A stretch of DNA of 32,330 bases, from the NCBI GenBank assembly GCA_910575585.1, contig CAJTGF010000065.1:1-32330 (forward strand). Direction: 5' to 3'. The first letter of the stretch is position 1; each line of letters starts with the position of its first letter. Both the position numbers and the translations under genes were made by a program. This document shows positions 17,501 through 24,181 of the stretch, one piece after another. Under the pieces are notes generated by a model. The model was not told the origin of the DNA, searched no databases, and saw only the letters and a list, made by a program, of their open reading frames with translations. The DNA comes from Clostridiaceae bacterium. Its GTDB lineage: Bacteria; Bacillota; Clostridia; Lachnospirales; Lachnospiraceae.

Positions 17501-18200
17501 CCTCTGCCAAATCTTCCAGCAAACTAAGCTGCCCTTCCACGGTCGGGAGCGGGTTCATGCGGTCTTTTAATTCCCCCAAAATCCGCATACCCTCAAAATA
17601 CCCTGCGATTACGCCCCAGTCAAAATAGGACTGCGACGTACGGGAAGCATAATTCCCTTCCCACATATGAAGCACGTTCTGGTAGGTCTTGTAGCCTACA
17701 CGCCGCCCGTCCTCCAGCGTGATTTCCGTCTGCTCGTTATTGAATATCCCTTTGATATACTCCGTGCGTTCTTTCTTATCCTCATGGCTTTCCAAAAATG
17801 CCCGGATTTCCTCTTTGCCTGCTTTCAAATGCGGGGCAGACAAAAGCAGCGATTTGATGTCCTCATCCTTATGGAAAAAAGGAAGAGAGCTGTCCTCGCT
17901 GCTTCTGTCGTGCCATTCTAACGTTTCCGCAGGCTTATCTTCTGCCTGCGTTTTCCCGTCTGCCTGCGGCTCCGGTTCCTGCTCCTCCGGCTCCCCTTCC
18001 GCCTGCGGCTCCGTCTCTTCGGACGTTAAGCGTAAACCAGCTCGTTCATCACGATTTCCTCCGCCGCCTGCCGGATGTTGTTCATCAACTGGAGCCACAT
18101 CATAAGAAGGGACAAAGTTTAGTACAAACAGCAAAATCGGCGCAAAAACAGCAGGCGGCACATAACGGTGCGCAAACCTGCTGTTTTTCATTCTCGCCAT
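11562..18200 (-). CDS. Giant DNA methyltransferase-like / SNF2-like helicase of the ICE, 5' replaced and 3' frameshifted
   Basis: This is the very large helicase typical of clostridial ICEs. An acidic N-terminal region is followed by a helical region, then an adenine methyltransferase-like domain with SAM motif LEPSCAVGNF (near 880) and NVPFG (near 943, in place of NPPY/F). A superfamily 2 helicase follows: Walker A GAGKT (near 1552), VDEAD (near 1713), ATGTPVSNS, and QRGGRTIRQGNQ (near 2035). It likely unwinds and perhaps modifies ICE DNA. The open frame begins at 18200, but its first codons are merely the translation of a transcription terminator (18144-18188) of the neighbouring prophage, so the native start is lost. 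No convincing ribosome binding site exists at 18200. The C-terminus is frameshifted near 11595. The protein is probably not made in native form. Confidence 0.8.
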   Translation of the reverse strand: MARMKNSRFAHRYVPPAVFAPILLFVLNFVPSYDVAPVDEQHPAGGGGNRDERAGLRLTSEETEPQAEGEPEEQEPEPQADGKTQAEDKPAETLEWHDRSSEDSSLPFFHKDEDIKSLLLSAPHLKAGKEEIRAFLESHEDKKERTEYIKGIFNNEQTEITLEDGRRVGYKTYQNVLHMWEGNYASRTSQSYFDWGVIAGYFEGMRILGELKDRMNPLPTVEGQLSLLEDLAEEKTSAFSFSQEIIDTVIKTSSDVKPGKYGIYVYFLKNRTSQQKADYLKDAYGFVGAYPVIVGTGIDMLASSEGMRITKGETEILLKWGKVAKRIDELIAAGRYMTEKEMEYLPEYEKSVLVAEIYHFYTKLPEEVVRPYPIGAEYHAGVKAIRPQIDSPERVEEILSVMAEVLNNTADFDNRYKFMQKAYRDLADYRDGKFSLISPIPAETETPPLPETEPPIPLEEDKAEPDSLAERLNELYKETDLRAYEANIEQGESEQETIAQIEKQLSNPDEVMAILDYLISVQQATEPGVEAYQELAGLIEEVQALPAMNPPYDLQPETVVYIGMEKYEILTMTDSMVVLHDLTYPLFTKDMPREEFDRKLRENPANDHLKTKRPLPEPPAEKKNTEPLPAGDGQGTASPNAEKEGKQFSESDVPIGTEIIIDGRRFSVDSVDMEHGTVSLKDLTFQIGTGFPVFRSEPIQLVFDLIQGQKDTTQKESGEQVDTPQKESSEQADLAPAWEKKKPAGRIRGFDLHPEIPQEQRSQYKITNDELGHGTPKEKFRANIAAIQLLKKCEDEDRYATPEEQEILSKYVGWGGLADAFDETKSAWGYEYLELKTVLTPEEYAAARQSTLTAFYTPPVVIRAMYQALENMGLKSGNILEPSCAVGNFMGMKPESLSDCKIYGVEVDSISGRIAGQLYQKTTVAVQGYEEAELPDSFLDVAIGNVPFGQFKLSDRRYDKNNFLVHDYFFAKTLDKVRPGGVIAFITSSGTMDKKNPAIRKYIAQRAELLGAIRLPNDTFKKNAGTEVTSDILFLQKRDRMVETEPDWLYLDVDENGITQNRYFVEHPEMVLGEMVMESTKYGMDSACRPYEDASLETLLAGAVENIQAEIAEYETDELVEEEDNSIPADPSVANFSFTVYDGKIYYRENSRMKPVELSVTAANRVKGMAAIRDCVRELIAYQTEGYADTVIEEQQRKLNQLYDAFQKKYGILNARANSMVFSDDNSYPLLCSLEIVAEDGIHARKADMFHKRTIKPHQAVTKVDTASEALSLSLSEKARVDMDYMCSLTGKSAEEIERELSGVIFRLPNVAGGEPEFVSEDEYLSGNVREKLKEAKLAALASEAYQSNVEALEKVQPKDLTASEISVRLGATWIPISDVSEFMFQLLDTPNYNRWNIKIHFSKFTGEWNIEGKSNDKGNPKANNAYGTHRANAYKIIEDTLNLRDTRVYDYIPTEDGKKKAVLNKEETAIAQGKQDLIKQAFQDWIWQNPERRQRLTAYYNENFNAIRPREYDGSHLNFYGMNPEIKLRQHQKNGAARIIYGGNSLLAYVVGAGKTYTMVAAAMECKRLGLCNKSMIVVPNHIIEQFAAEWLQLYPAANLLVATKKDFETKNRKKFCARIATSDIDAVIIGHSQFEKVPLSTERQQRMLEEQIEEIIDGIAEAKCNGGSRFTIKQMEKSKKSLQTKLSKLNDQSRKDDVVFFEELGVDRLFVDEADGYKNLYLYTKMRNVGGIAQTEAQKSSDMFMKCRYLDGITGGKGVIFATGTPVSNSMVELYTMQRYLQYNTLVRNHLQHFDAWASTFGETVSAIELAPEGSGYRMKTRFARFYNLPELMMMFREVADIQTADMLNLPVPEAEYKVVAVKPSEIQKDMVQTLGERAERVRNGMVNPMQDNMLLITNDGRKLALDQRLTNEMLPDEPESKVNACVNEVYRFWEEGKEQKLTQLLFCDLSTPKNDGTFSVYNDVRDKLIAKGIPPQEIEFIHDANTEVRKKELFSKVRRGAVRILMGSTFKMGAGTNVQNLIIASHDLDCPWRPRDLEQRGGRTIRQGNQNKKVFIVRYVTEGTFDAYMYQMIENKQKFISQIMTSKSPARTIEDIDEVALSYAEIKALATGNPYIKEKMDLDIQVSKLQLLKQSFLSQRYEMEDKVTKYYPMEIKRQSQWIVEYQQDIEQVKAHTPPDRDTFPPMQINGVTYGEKKEAGRRLLRPAKP
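18026..18118 (-). pseudogene. Possible 3' remnant of a gene upstream of the helicase
   Basis: In the frame overlapping the odd N-terminus of the helicase, the sequence encodes MNNIRQAAEEIVMNELVYA and a stop at 18026. This looks like a normal amphipathic helix, while the helicase frame here gives a glycine/arginine-rich non-protein-like stretch. It may be the end of the ICE gene that preceded the helicase, cut off on its upstream side by the prophage junction near 18119. I cannot name the gene. Confidence 0.3.
18144..18188. terminator. Bidirectional terminator at the prophage edge
   Basis: AAAAACAGCAGG and CCTGCTGTTTTT form a perfect 12-base inverted repeat with a 21-base loop and an A/T run on each side. 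It ends transcription of the 18237 gene and marks phage-side DNA adjoining the helicase. Confidence 0.75.
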
Positions 18201-18236
18201 TATTCAAAATCCCGTGAGTTGGAAATGCACCCTCGC

Positions 18237-18485
18237 TTATAAATTCGGATACCAGCGCAGCAGATCGCCGCGCCCTTCGGCCTCGATCCGCTCCACCGCA
18301 TACCGGAGCCACTCCTCCGGCGTGGGTATCTTCCCCGCGCGGGGTATCCTTTCCCATTGCGCCCGCTTCTCCGGGTCAGGGTCATTCATTCCAGCCTCAA
18401 TGCGGGTCGAGATAATCGCCCGCATTTCTTCCACCGTGATATTCCTTTCACGGGCCAGCCTTTCAAATACAGTTTCTTCTTCCAT
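18237..18485 (-). CDS. Spo0A C-terminal-like small protein
   Basis: This 82-residue protein resembles short clostridial proteins annotated as sporulation initiation factor Spo0A C-terminal domain-like: an N-terminal helix pair (VFERLARERNITVEEMRAII), then NDPDPEKRAQWERIP and a PTPEEWLRYAVERI segment. Relatives are helical and often lie in mobile elements. The ATG has GGGAGG five bases upstream. It is divergently oriented from the repressor gene across a region with two operator-like palindromes, so it is probably repressor-controlled. A terminator follows. It may be a small DNA-binding or regulatory protein of the prophage. Confidence 0.55.
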   Translation of the reverse strand: MEEETVFERLARERNITVEEMRAIISTRIEAGMNDPDPEKRAQWERIPRAGKIPTPEEWLRYAVERIEAEGRGDLLRWYPNL

Positions 18486-18547
18486 AGCAGCCTCCCGATT
18501 TTTTATGAATAGTATACCCGCCTGTCTACCACGCTATAACAGAACAA

Positions 18548-18606
18548 TTCCCTTTTGGGAAATAGTCTGTCTACCGATTGTGACTATTATAGCACCCTTT
18601 TGGGAA
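18548..18606. promoter_or_regulatory. Two operator-like repeats with an embedded leftward promoter
   Basis: The 12-base sequence CCCTTTTGGGAA occurs twice (18550-18561 and 18595-18606), the first as the palindrome TTCCCTTTTGGGAA. Between them a minus-strand TATAAT (18591-18586) could drive the 18237 gene. The HTH protein encoded immediately to the right is the natural binder. Confidence 0.5.
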
Positions 18607-18637
18607 TTAGAATAGATACTGATAGGCAGGTGATGGC

Positions 18638-18940
18638 ATGGATGCGCAGAAACGCATAAAACAGCTCATGGAGGAACGGGGCTGGACGGATTACCGCTTG
18701 GCGAAGGAATCCGGCCTTTCCCATTCCACCGTTACAAATATGTTCAACAGAAATAATGCGCCGACTCTGCCGACCTTAGAGGCGGTATGCAGGGCGTTTG
18801 GTATAACTTTATCGCAATTCTTCTCCGATGGAAACGGCCCGGCGGAATTTACTGAGGAACAGCGCATCCTGTTTTCAAAATGGAGTACCTTAAACGACGA
18901 GCAGAAAAAAGCCCTGCTCGCTCTTATCAATACCATGTGA
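18638..18940 (+). CDS. Cro/CI-type HTH repressor
   Basis: This is the only convincing plus-strand gene. It encodes a 100-residue protein with an XRE-family helix-turn-helix: DYRLAKESGLSHSTVTNMF (about 19-37) followed by TLPTLEAVCRAFGITLSQFF. A short C-terminal helical part suggests dimerisation; no peptidase domain is present, so it is not a LexA/CI-type self-cleaving repressor. GGCAGG lies upstream of the ATG. Two operator-like palindromes are directly upstream. It converges on the serine recombinases and ends at a shared terminator. Probable prophage regulator. Confidence 0.8.
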   Translation: MDAQKRIKQLMEERGWTDYRLAKESGLSHSTVTNMFNRNNAPTLPTLEAVCRAFGITLSQFFSDGNGPAEFTEEQRILFSKWSTLNDEQKKALLALINTM

Positions 18941-18950
18941 ACGACGAAAA

Positions 18951-18981
18951 GCCCGCAGGCTCCGGAATAGAACCTGCGGGC
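18951..18981. terminator. Bidirectional terminator between repressor and recombinase
   Basis: GCCCGCAGG and CCTGCGGGC form a perfect nine-base stem, with CGTTTTC on the right and AAAAG on the left, so it can end transcription from both the plus-strand repressor and the minus-strand recombinase. Confidence 0.75.
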
Positions 18982-18989
18982 CGTTTTCA

Positions 18990-20600
18990 TTATGCCGCTT
19001 CCCATGCTTCCCTTTTTACAGTTATCTTTTTTCCGTCGCGGAAGGCAAACACCATCCGCCCGTCTTTATATACCGTTACGGAATCCACTGTGGAATACCA
19101 AAGCTCCTCGTCAAATTCTGTAACCAGCTCGCTGCACCCGGTGAGCCGTTCAAGGAACATGGCCATTTTTGTCCGCTTGGCATTGCGCTCCAAGCGCAGC
19201 TCCTCGATTGCCGCCATACGCTGCCTTGCCTTTTCATACCTGTTATAATGCCGGGTATATTTCTTCTCATATTCTGCCTGATCCATAGCCTTCTGCGCAT
19301 TGTCCTCTATGACCTTTCGGATCAGGCCCATCACTACTTCACATTCACTTTGAAGCTGCTCCCGCTCGGTATCGAGGTCGGTGGTATCGGTCAGCGCCTC
19401 CATGACCTCGTGGTATGCCTCTATGATTTCTTCCCGCTTCCCCAAAATGCGGTTAAAGGCAATGAGGAAAGCGGCTTGTATATTCGCTTCGGTCAAATGC
19501 GGCGTTTTACAGTGCTGGCCCCGGTTCTTCTCGTTGCATTGCCACACCAGTGTCCGGTTCGGCGTATTTGAGTGCCATACCTTACTGCCGTAAATGCCGC
19601 CGCACTCCCCGCAGATTATTTTCCCTGAGAATGGATAGGCGCAGCTTGTAAAGCGCCCGTCCTGTTTGCGCTGTTTCAATTCATACTGCACAAGGTCGAA
19701 CAACTCCGGCTCGATAATGGCCGGATGGCTGTTCGCCACATAATACTGCGGCACCTCGCCCTCGTTGATTTTGCTTTTCTTCGTGAGGAAATCTATTGTG
19801 AATTTTTTCTGCAGAAGTGCGTCGCCTTTATATTTCTCGTTCGATAGAATACTTTCAACCGTCTTGCTCCGCCAGATGGTCTTGCCGCCCGGCGTTTTGA
19901 TCCCTTCGTCGGTAAGGTAGCTGGCAATCGCCGAGGGGGATTTCCCATAGAGGAACAGCCGGTATATGAGCCGGATAATGGCGGCCTCCTCCTCGACGAT
20001 CTCCGGCAGGTCATTTTCACCCTTCCGATAGCCGAGGAACCGCCCGTATGGTATGCTTACCTTCCCGTCTGCAAAGCGCTTGCGCTGGCCCCACGTCACA
20101 TTTTCGGAAATGGAACGGCTTTCTTCCTGCGCCAGCGAGGACATAATGGTGATAAGCAGCTCGCCCTTGCCGTCGAGCGTTCGGATATTCTCTTTCTCAA
20201 AAAATACCTCAATCCCTTTTTCTTTGAGCCTGCGCACCGTGGTTAAGGTATCCACCGTATTGCGGGCGAACCGGCTGATCGACTTGGTAATGATAAGGTC
20301 GATTTTTCCGGCCAGCGCGTCGGCCACCATGCGGTTAAAGCCTTCGCGCTTTTTGGTATTCGTTGCGGAAATGCCTTCGTCGGTATAGACCTCCACAAAT
20401 TCCCACTCATCCTTTGCCCGGATATAGCGTGTATAATAATCCACCTGCGCCTCGTAGCTGGTAAGCTGTTCTTCATTGTTGGTGGATACACGAGCATAGG
20501 CCGCCACCCGCAGTTTCGGGGTTTCATTATTTAATACGTTGATCGGCAGCCGGTTTTTCTTGGCAGGGATCACCGTAACCTTTGCTGCTACTGCTGGCAT
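18990..20600 (-). CDS. Large serine recombinase (full length)
   Basis: This is a 536-residue site-specific recombinase. The resolvase domain (about 30-180) has the catalytic serine at residue 39 in YARVST and the SKSISRFARNTVDTL helix. A recombinase domain follows (about 195-300), then a zinc ribbon (CGECGG ... C ... C, about 345-385) and a coiled coil (about 405-490). Such enzymes integrate and excise phages and transposons without topoisomerase. Its 5' end overlaps the second recombinase by 13 bases and GGAGGG precedes the ATG. It lies next to the ICE-prophage junction, as expected of the integrase. Confidence 0.9.
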   Translation of the reverse strand: MPAVAAKVTVIPAKKNRLPINVLNNETPKLRVAAYARVSTNNEEQLTSYEAQVDYYTRYIRAKDEWEFVEVYTDEGISATNTKKREGFNRMVADALAGKIDLIITKSISRFARNTVDTLTTVRRLKEKGIEVFFEKENIRTLDGKGELLITIMSSLAQEESRSISENVTWGQRKRFADGKVSIPYGRFLGYRKGENDLPEIVEEEAAIIRLIYRLFLYGKSPSAIASYLTDEGIKTPGGKTIWRSKTVESILSNEKYKGDALLQKKFTIDFLTKKSKINEGEVPQYYVANSHPAIIEPELFDLVQYELKQRKQDGRFTSCAYPFSGKIICGECGGIYGSKVWHSNTPNRTLVWQCNEKNRGQHCKTPHLTEANIQAAFLIAFNRILGKREEIIEAYHEVMEALTDTTDLDTEREQLQSECEVVMGLIRKVIEDNAQKAMDQAEYEKKYTRHYNRYEKARQRMAAIEELRLERNAKRTKMAMFLERLTGCSELVTEFDEELWYSTVDSVTVYKDGRMVFAFRDGKKITVKREAWEAA

Positions 20601-21850
20601 GACTTAGCCCTCCTTCCATAACGGCAGTCAAGATTTTCCCATGACCGCTCTATGATACGCCCATCAAAAAATACAAAGGAAAGAATACAGTTATCCTGCA
20701 CCTGTATCTCCTTTATCTTTGCCCGGAAAACGGCCCCGTCAAATTCCGGCAGGCCCATGACCTCGGCGGTTATCGGTTCCAGTACGCGCTCCTGTATGAT
20801 CCGCGCGTCACATACCGCCTTGCCTTTCTTGTTATATGTGCTGCATAGCCACGCATAAGGGGCATCTCCCCGCAGGCGGTGAACATATTTTCCTCCACAT
20901 TTCCCGCATACAATGCGGCTGCAGAACGGATAGTCTCCGTGGCGGCGTGGCCCTTCGGCCTTCCGCCGCGCGTATTCCTCCAAAACCTTCTCGTAGGTTT
21001 CCCGGTCAAGGATTGCCTTGTGGCTTCCTTCCACATAATACTGCGGACGCTCCCCGGTATTCTTCCGGTTGTTCTTTGCAATCGGATCGTCTACAAAAGT
21101 CTTTTGCAGAACCATATCCCCGGCAATCTTCTCATTGCAGAGGAGCTTCACGATATGGTCGCCGGTAAGCCTTCCGCCACGCCTTCCAACGGCTCCGGCC
21201 TCTGCAAAGGCCCTTTCCAAATCCAGCGGGTTCGCCCCGTCCAAGTACATCTTGGCCGCCATGCGCAAAAGCTCCGCTTCCTCCGGTACGATTTCCAGCC
21301 TGCTGTTTTTCTGCCGGTATCCGAACATTTCAACGCTCCATGCAAGCCCCTGCCGGAAATTCGACTGGACGTGCCAGCGGATATTCTCGGATACGGAGCG
21401 GGCTTCCTCCTCCGCATAGGCAGCGAGAAGGGTAAGTACAAACTCGCCCTCCTCGCCTAATGTGTGGATATTCTGTTCTTCAAAATACACGTCCACGCCT
21501 GCCTGCCGAAATTCCCGGACAGTCTGCAAGGTCGTGACCGTATTGCGGGCAAAGCGGGAAATCGACTTGGTGATAACCAGATCAATCTTTCCTACCCGGC
21601 AGTCTGCCAGCAGCTTCTGAAATTCCCCACGGGTATCCTTCGTGCCGGAAAGGGCCTCGTCCGCGTAAACGCCGACGTATTCCCAGCCGGGCGTTTTCTG
21701 TATCAATGCGCTGTAATAGCTTACCTGCGCAGATAAAGAATGAAGCATAGCGTCCCTGCCGCAGGATACCCGCGCATAAGCGGCCACGCGCTTTGCCGTA
21801 GGGGCCTGCTGTACTGCCGCCATATTTACTCGTTTTATCGTGCGTTCCAT
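20588..21850 (-). CDS. Second serine recombinase (shorter, no long coiled coil)
   Basis: This is a 420-residue serine recombinase with the catalytic serine at residue 29 (YARVSC) and the KSISRFARNTVTTLQTV helix. A recombinase domain follows, then a zinc-ribbon segment CGKCGGKYVHRL. It lacks the long coiled-coil insertion of its neighbour, so it is about 110 residues shorter. The two share clear similarity and are translated together (13-base overlap). Tandem serine recombinases may act as a pair at the att sites, or one may control directionality. AAAGGAGG lies upstream of the ATG, preceded by a repeated TAACATCAGTGT sequence. Confidence 0.88.
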   Translation of the reverse strand: MERTIKRVNMAAVQQAPTAKRVAAYARVSCGRDAMLHSLSAQVSYYSALIQKTPGWEYVGVYADEALSGTKDTRGEFQKLLADCRVGKIDLVITKSISRFARNTVTTLQTVREFRQAGVDVYFEEQNIHTLGEEGEFVLTLLAAYAEEEARSVSENIRWHVQSNFRQGLAWSVEMFGYRQKNSRLEIVPEEAELLRMAAKMYLDGANPLDLERAFAEAGAVGRRGGRLTGDHIVKLLCNEKIAGDMVLQKTFVDDPIAKNNRKNTGERPQYYVEGSHKAILDRETYEKVLEEYARRKAEGPRRHGDYPFCSRIVCGKCGGKYVHRLRGDAPYAWLCSTYNKKGKAVCDARIIQERVLEPITAEVMGLPEFDGAVFRAKIKEIQVQDNCILSFVFFDGRIIERSWENLDCRYGRRAKSCQQ

Positions 21851-21870
21851 AAATACGCCCTCCTTTCAGG

Positions 21871-21882
21871 ACACTGATGTTA
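21871..21882 (-). repeat. TAACATCAGTGT leader repeat, copy 1
   Basis: This 12-base sequence (plus strand ACACTGATGTTA) lies about 20 bases before the start of the second recombinase. The identical sequence occurs before the 21965 gene, so it may be a shared operator or recombinase-binding site. Confidence 0.4.
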
Positions 21883-21964
21883 TAGGAAGCCGCCCGAAAA
21901 AGAAAGCCTTTTCGGTGCAAAAACCGCATATTTCCGGGCTTTTTCCCATGCAGGGGCCGTCCGC

Positions 21965-22378
21965 TCAGACTGTCTCCCCGTCGTTTTCCGTCTTTCCAAA
22001 TCGGGCCGCGATATAGCAGGGATGGGAGCAGTATTTCCTTTTCTGGTTCCCGTAGCTTTGAAATTCCTCCCCGCAATGCGCACAGGTCAGCGTATAAAAA
22101 GACTTGCGGTATACCAGATCCGGGTGTTCCTTCCACCATATCCGGCGGCAGGCTTCGGAGCAGAATTTCCTTGCCGGGCGCTTCGGTTCCTGCGCCAGAG
22201 GCTTCCCGCATTGCCTGCAGGTCTGCCTGTCTTTCTTTTCTGCAATGCCGCCCAGCTCATTGCGCCTGCAGAAGCTCTTAACTGTATTCAGGGAAATCCC
22301 AAGACGGGACGCTATGGCGCGATAGGCAAAGCCCTCGCTGCGTAAAAATCGGATATTCTCTTTTTCTCTTTTTGTCAT
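21965..22378 (-). CDS. HTH plus double zinc-finger protein, recombinase-associated
   Basis: This 137-residue protein starts at ATG 22378 with TAGGAGG upstream. Residues 1-40 form a sigma-region-4-like helix-turn-helix (FAYRAIASRLGISLNTVKSF). Two Cys4-type zinc-binding units follow: CRQCGK ... FCSEAC, and CAHCGEE ... YCSHPC. Such proteins are sometimes annotated sigma-70-like, but the zinc fingers and short length argue against a sigma factor. It lies immediately upstream of the tandem recombinases and shares their TAACATCAGTGT leader. It could be a recombination directionality factor or regulator; this is inference from position. Confidence 0.65.
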   Translation of the reverse strand: MTKREKENIRFLRSEGFAYRAIASRLGISLNTVKSFCRRNELGGIAEKKDRQTCRQCGKPLAQEPKRPARKFCSEACRRIWWKEHPDLVYRKSFYTLTCAHCGEEFQSYGNQKRKYCSHPCYIAARFGKTENDGETV

Positions 22379-22394
22379 AAGACCACCTCCTAAA

Positions 22395-22406
22395 ACACTG
22401 ATGTTA
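22395..22406 (-). repeat. TAACATCAGTGT leader repeat, copy 2
   Basis: This is identical to the repeat at 21871-21882 and lies directly before the ribosome binding site of the HTH/zinc-finger gene. Confidence 0.4.
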
Positions 22407-22434
22407 CCCAAACCACGCCGGAAAGGAAGCCCTT

Positions 22435-22596
22435 TCAGAATAAAAAGCCGCCCAAGACCGGCTTGAATTTATCTTTTAACCGGGCCTCAATGCGCAGGAA
22501 ATCCTCCTCATTTATCACGCCCTGCCGGAGCATGGAACGGGCCACGGCAAGGGCCGCCTGATACTTCTTCTCCCGGTCAAACTGTTCCTTTGTCAT
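22435..22596 (-). CDS. SHOCT-like small protein
   Basis: This 53-residue protein starts at ATG 22596 with AAGGAGG upstream. The segment MLRQGVINEEDFLRIEARLK resembles SHOCT-type short helical domains (L-x-x-G-x-I-x-x-E-E-F pattern). It is preceded by the lysis operon terminator and followed by the HTH/zinc-finger gene. Function unknown. Confidence 0.55.
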   Translation of the reverse strand: MTKEQFDREKKYQAALAVARSMLRQGVINEEDFLRIEARLKDKFKPVLGGFLF

Positions 22597-22611
22597 ATTC
22601 CGCCTCCTTCT

Positions 22612-22641
22612 AAAAAAATAAGGCGGCCCCGCAGAGCCGCC
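22612..22641 (-). terminator. Terminator of the lysis operon
   Basis: Minus-strand GGCGGC-TCTGCGGG-GCCGCC is followed by TTATTTTTTT, a few bases after the endolysin stop. It also overlaps the region just upstream of the SHOCT-like gene's ribosome binding site. Confidence 0.75.
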
Positions 22642-22648
22642 CATCCGC

Positions 22649-24181
22649 TTAATCCGGGATTTTCAAGACCTGCCCGGCATAGATCACGTCCGAGGTCAGG
22701 CCGTTTAATTTCTTGATTTCAGGATACCGGGAGCCATTCCCCAGCTTCGCCTCCGCAACGGCCCACAGGCTGTCGCCTTTCTTCACCGTATAGGTGGCAT
22801 AAGCCGCCTTGCCGGTATAAACTGCCTTGCCGCTCTCGTCAAAGACCGAATACCCGGCATTTTCGTCAGCGCAGCGTTTGGCGTTGTCAAACACCTTAAA
22901 CGCGCCCTTCTGCGAAGCCTTGTCGGCCCAGCTTTTGCGTACCCGGTACAGGATGCCGGAAGCGGAGCCGCCGCCATCGCCGCCGGAAGTACCGGAGAGC
23001 CTTTCCCTTACCGCCGCCCGGAAGGTGTCCATGTTCTTCCCATGCTTCGGGAACCAGTGCATGACATCCCCATGATTGGAGGCAATGCCCTGCGCATGGC
23101 CCTCGCTGTGGCAGATGATATTTTTCTCGTTCAGGCCGTATTCCTTGCACAGGTAGGCGCAAAGCTCCACCGCCTCGTTGTAAACCTTGCCGAAATAGGA
23201 AGCGTCCGCCAGATTGTCCTCGCATATCTCAAAGGAGATATGGGTATCATTTCCGCTCCCTTTGGGGCCGGAGCCGCAATGCCAGCCCCGGTGGTTCCAC
23301 GGGAGCGTCTGGTAGGTGGCGACGGTTCCGTCGGCCAGCTTCCCGATAAAGGCGTGGACGCAGACCTGCCGCCCGCCGGGCCGATCCTGATTCCAGTGGT
23401 TGTTGTACTGGTTCTTCCCCAAAAGGCCGTCGTCCGGGCCGACATAGCGTTTCAGGCTGGGATTGTTGGCCCCGGTAGAATGAACCATGATCCCCTTTGG
23501 GGTAATCGTGCGGCCTGCCTTGTAGCAGGCATTTTCCGTCAGTATCCGTTTGTGCAGATTCATAGAAAAACCTCCTTCGGTTTCTGCCTCAAAAGCCACG
23601 ACGCTGCCGGTGCCGTATCCATGCACCAGAGCAGCGCCGTCATAATAAAAGGCCAGTATTTTATGATAGGGAACGCCGTTTTTTGCCGCCCACATACAGC
23701 CCACCTGCGACATTCCCACGCCGTGGCTCGCCTTCTTGGGGTTCTCCATGCGGGCGGCTTCATCCCACGGGTCGGCTTTATGCACATAATAGGGATAGTC
23801 CCGGCTCCAAACCTCGCCGCTGCGCTTGCAGGTGCCGCCGTTGGAGGCGGAATAAAAGCAGTCCACCAGAGCGCCGCCATAGGTGAGCGCCTGCCCGGCG
23901 GTTTCCTCTATGGCCCGGCGGCTTCGCGGGCAGGTATCCATGAGGGAAGCCCGGAACGCCTGAAAGCGGGTGGTATCGTCAATCACGGCCCCCGCCGCTG
24001 CCCGTTTTGCGGCAAAGGTGCGGGCGGCCACGGCCTGCGCTTTGAGGGCCTCCATGTGGGAGCCTTCGCCGATCTCGGCGGGAACCACGCCGCAGAGGTA
24101 TTCCTCCAAATCGAAGGAAACCGGCCCCGCGCCGAAGCGGGCCACATTCTCGGCGCGGGTCATGGTTACGCTGATCTTCAT
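22649..24181 (-). CDS. Endolysin: SpoIID-like domain fused to amidase and LysM
   Basis: This 510-residue protein has four parts. Residues 1-195 match SpoIID/LytB-type glycan strand lytic transglycosylase domains (YLCGVVPAEIGEG with Glu36 as likely catalytic acid, EALKAQAVAARTF, and SHGVGMSQVGCM at 152-163). Residues 225-392 form a type 2 N-acetylmuramoyl-L-alanine amidase, with zinc-binding candidates His234 (MVHST) and His375 (DVMHWF). Residues 412-456 form a small beta domain. Residues 463-508 are a LysM peptidoglycan-binding repeat. Two wall-cutting activities are thus fused. An in-frame ATG at 23563 (Met207) has a perfect AAGGAGG seven bases upstream, so a 304-residue amidase-LysM form is probably also made. 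The start overlaps the holin stop (ATGA). Confidence 0.88.
   Translation of the reverse strand: MKISVTMTRAENVARFGAGPVSFDLEEYLCGVVPAEIGEGSHMEALKAQAVAARTFAAKRAAAGAVIDDTTRFQAFRASLMDTCPRSRRAIEETAGQALTYGGALVDCFYSASNGGTCKRSGEVWSRDYPYYVHKADPWDEAARMENPKKASHGVGMSQVGCMWAAKNGVPYHKILAFYYDGAALVHGYGTGSVVAFEAETEGGFSMNLHKRILTENACYKAGRTITPKGIMVHSTGANNPSLKRYVGPDDGLLGKNQYNNHWNQDRPGGRQVCVHAFIGKLADGTVATYQTLPWNHRGWHCGSGPKGSGNDTHISFEICEDNLADASYFGKVYNEAVELCAYLCKEYGLNEKNIICHSEGHAQGIASNHGDVMHWFPKHGKNMDTFRAAVRERLSGTSGGDGGGSASGILYRVRKSWADKASQKGAFKVFDNAKRCADENAGYSVFDESGKAVYTGKAAYATYTVKKGDSLWAVAEAKLGNGSRYPEIKKLNGLTSDVIYAGQVLKIPD
23563..23577 (-). promoter_or_regulatory. Internal ribosome binding site in the endolysin gene
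   Basis: AAGGAGG (23577-23571) lies seven bases before an in-frame ATG (23563-23561) exactly at the border between the SpoIID and amidase domains. It suggests independent translation of the amidase half. Confidence 0.65.

Noticed and set aside
18100-18357. Minus-strand frame of 85 codons overlapping the Spo0A-C-like gene
   Set aside because: Runs through the terminator and lies out of frame within the better supported 82-residue gene.
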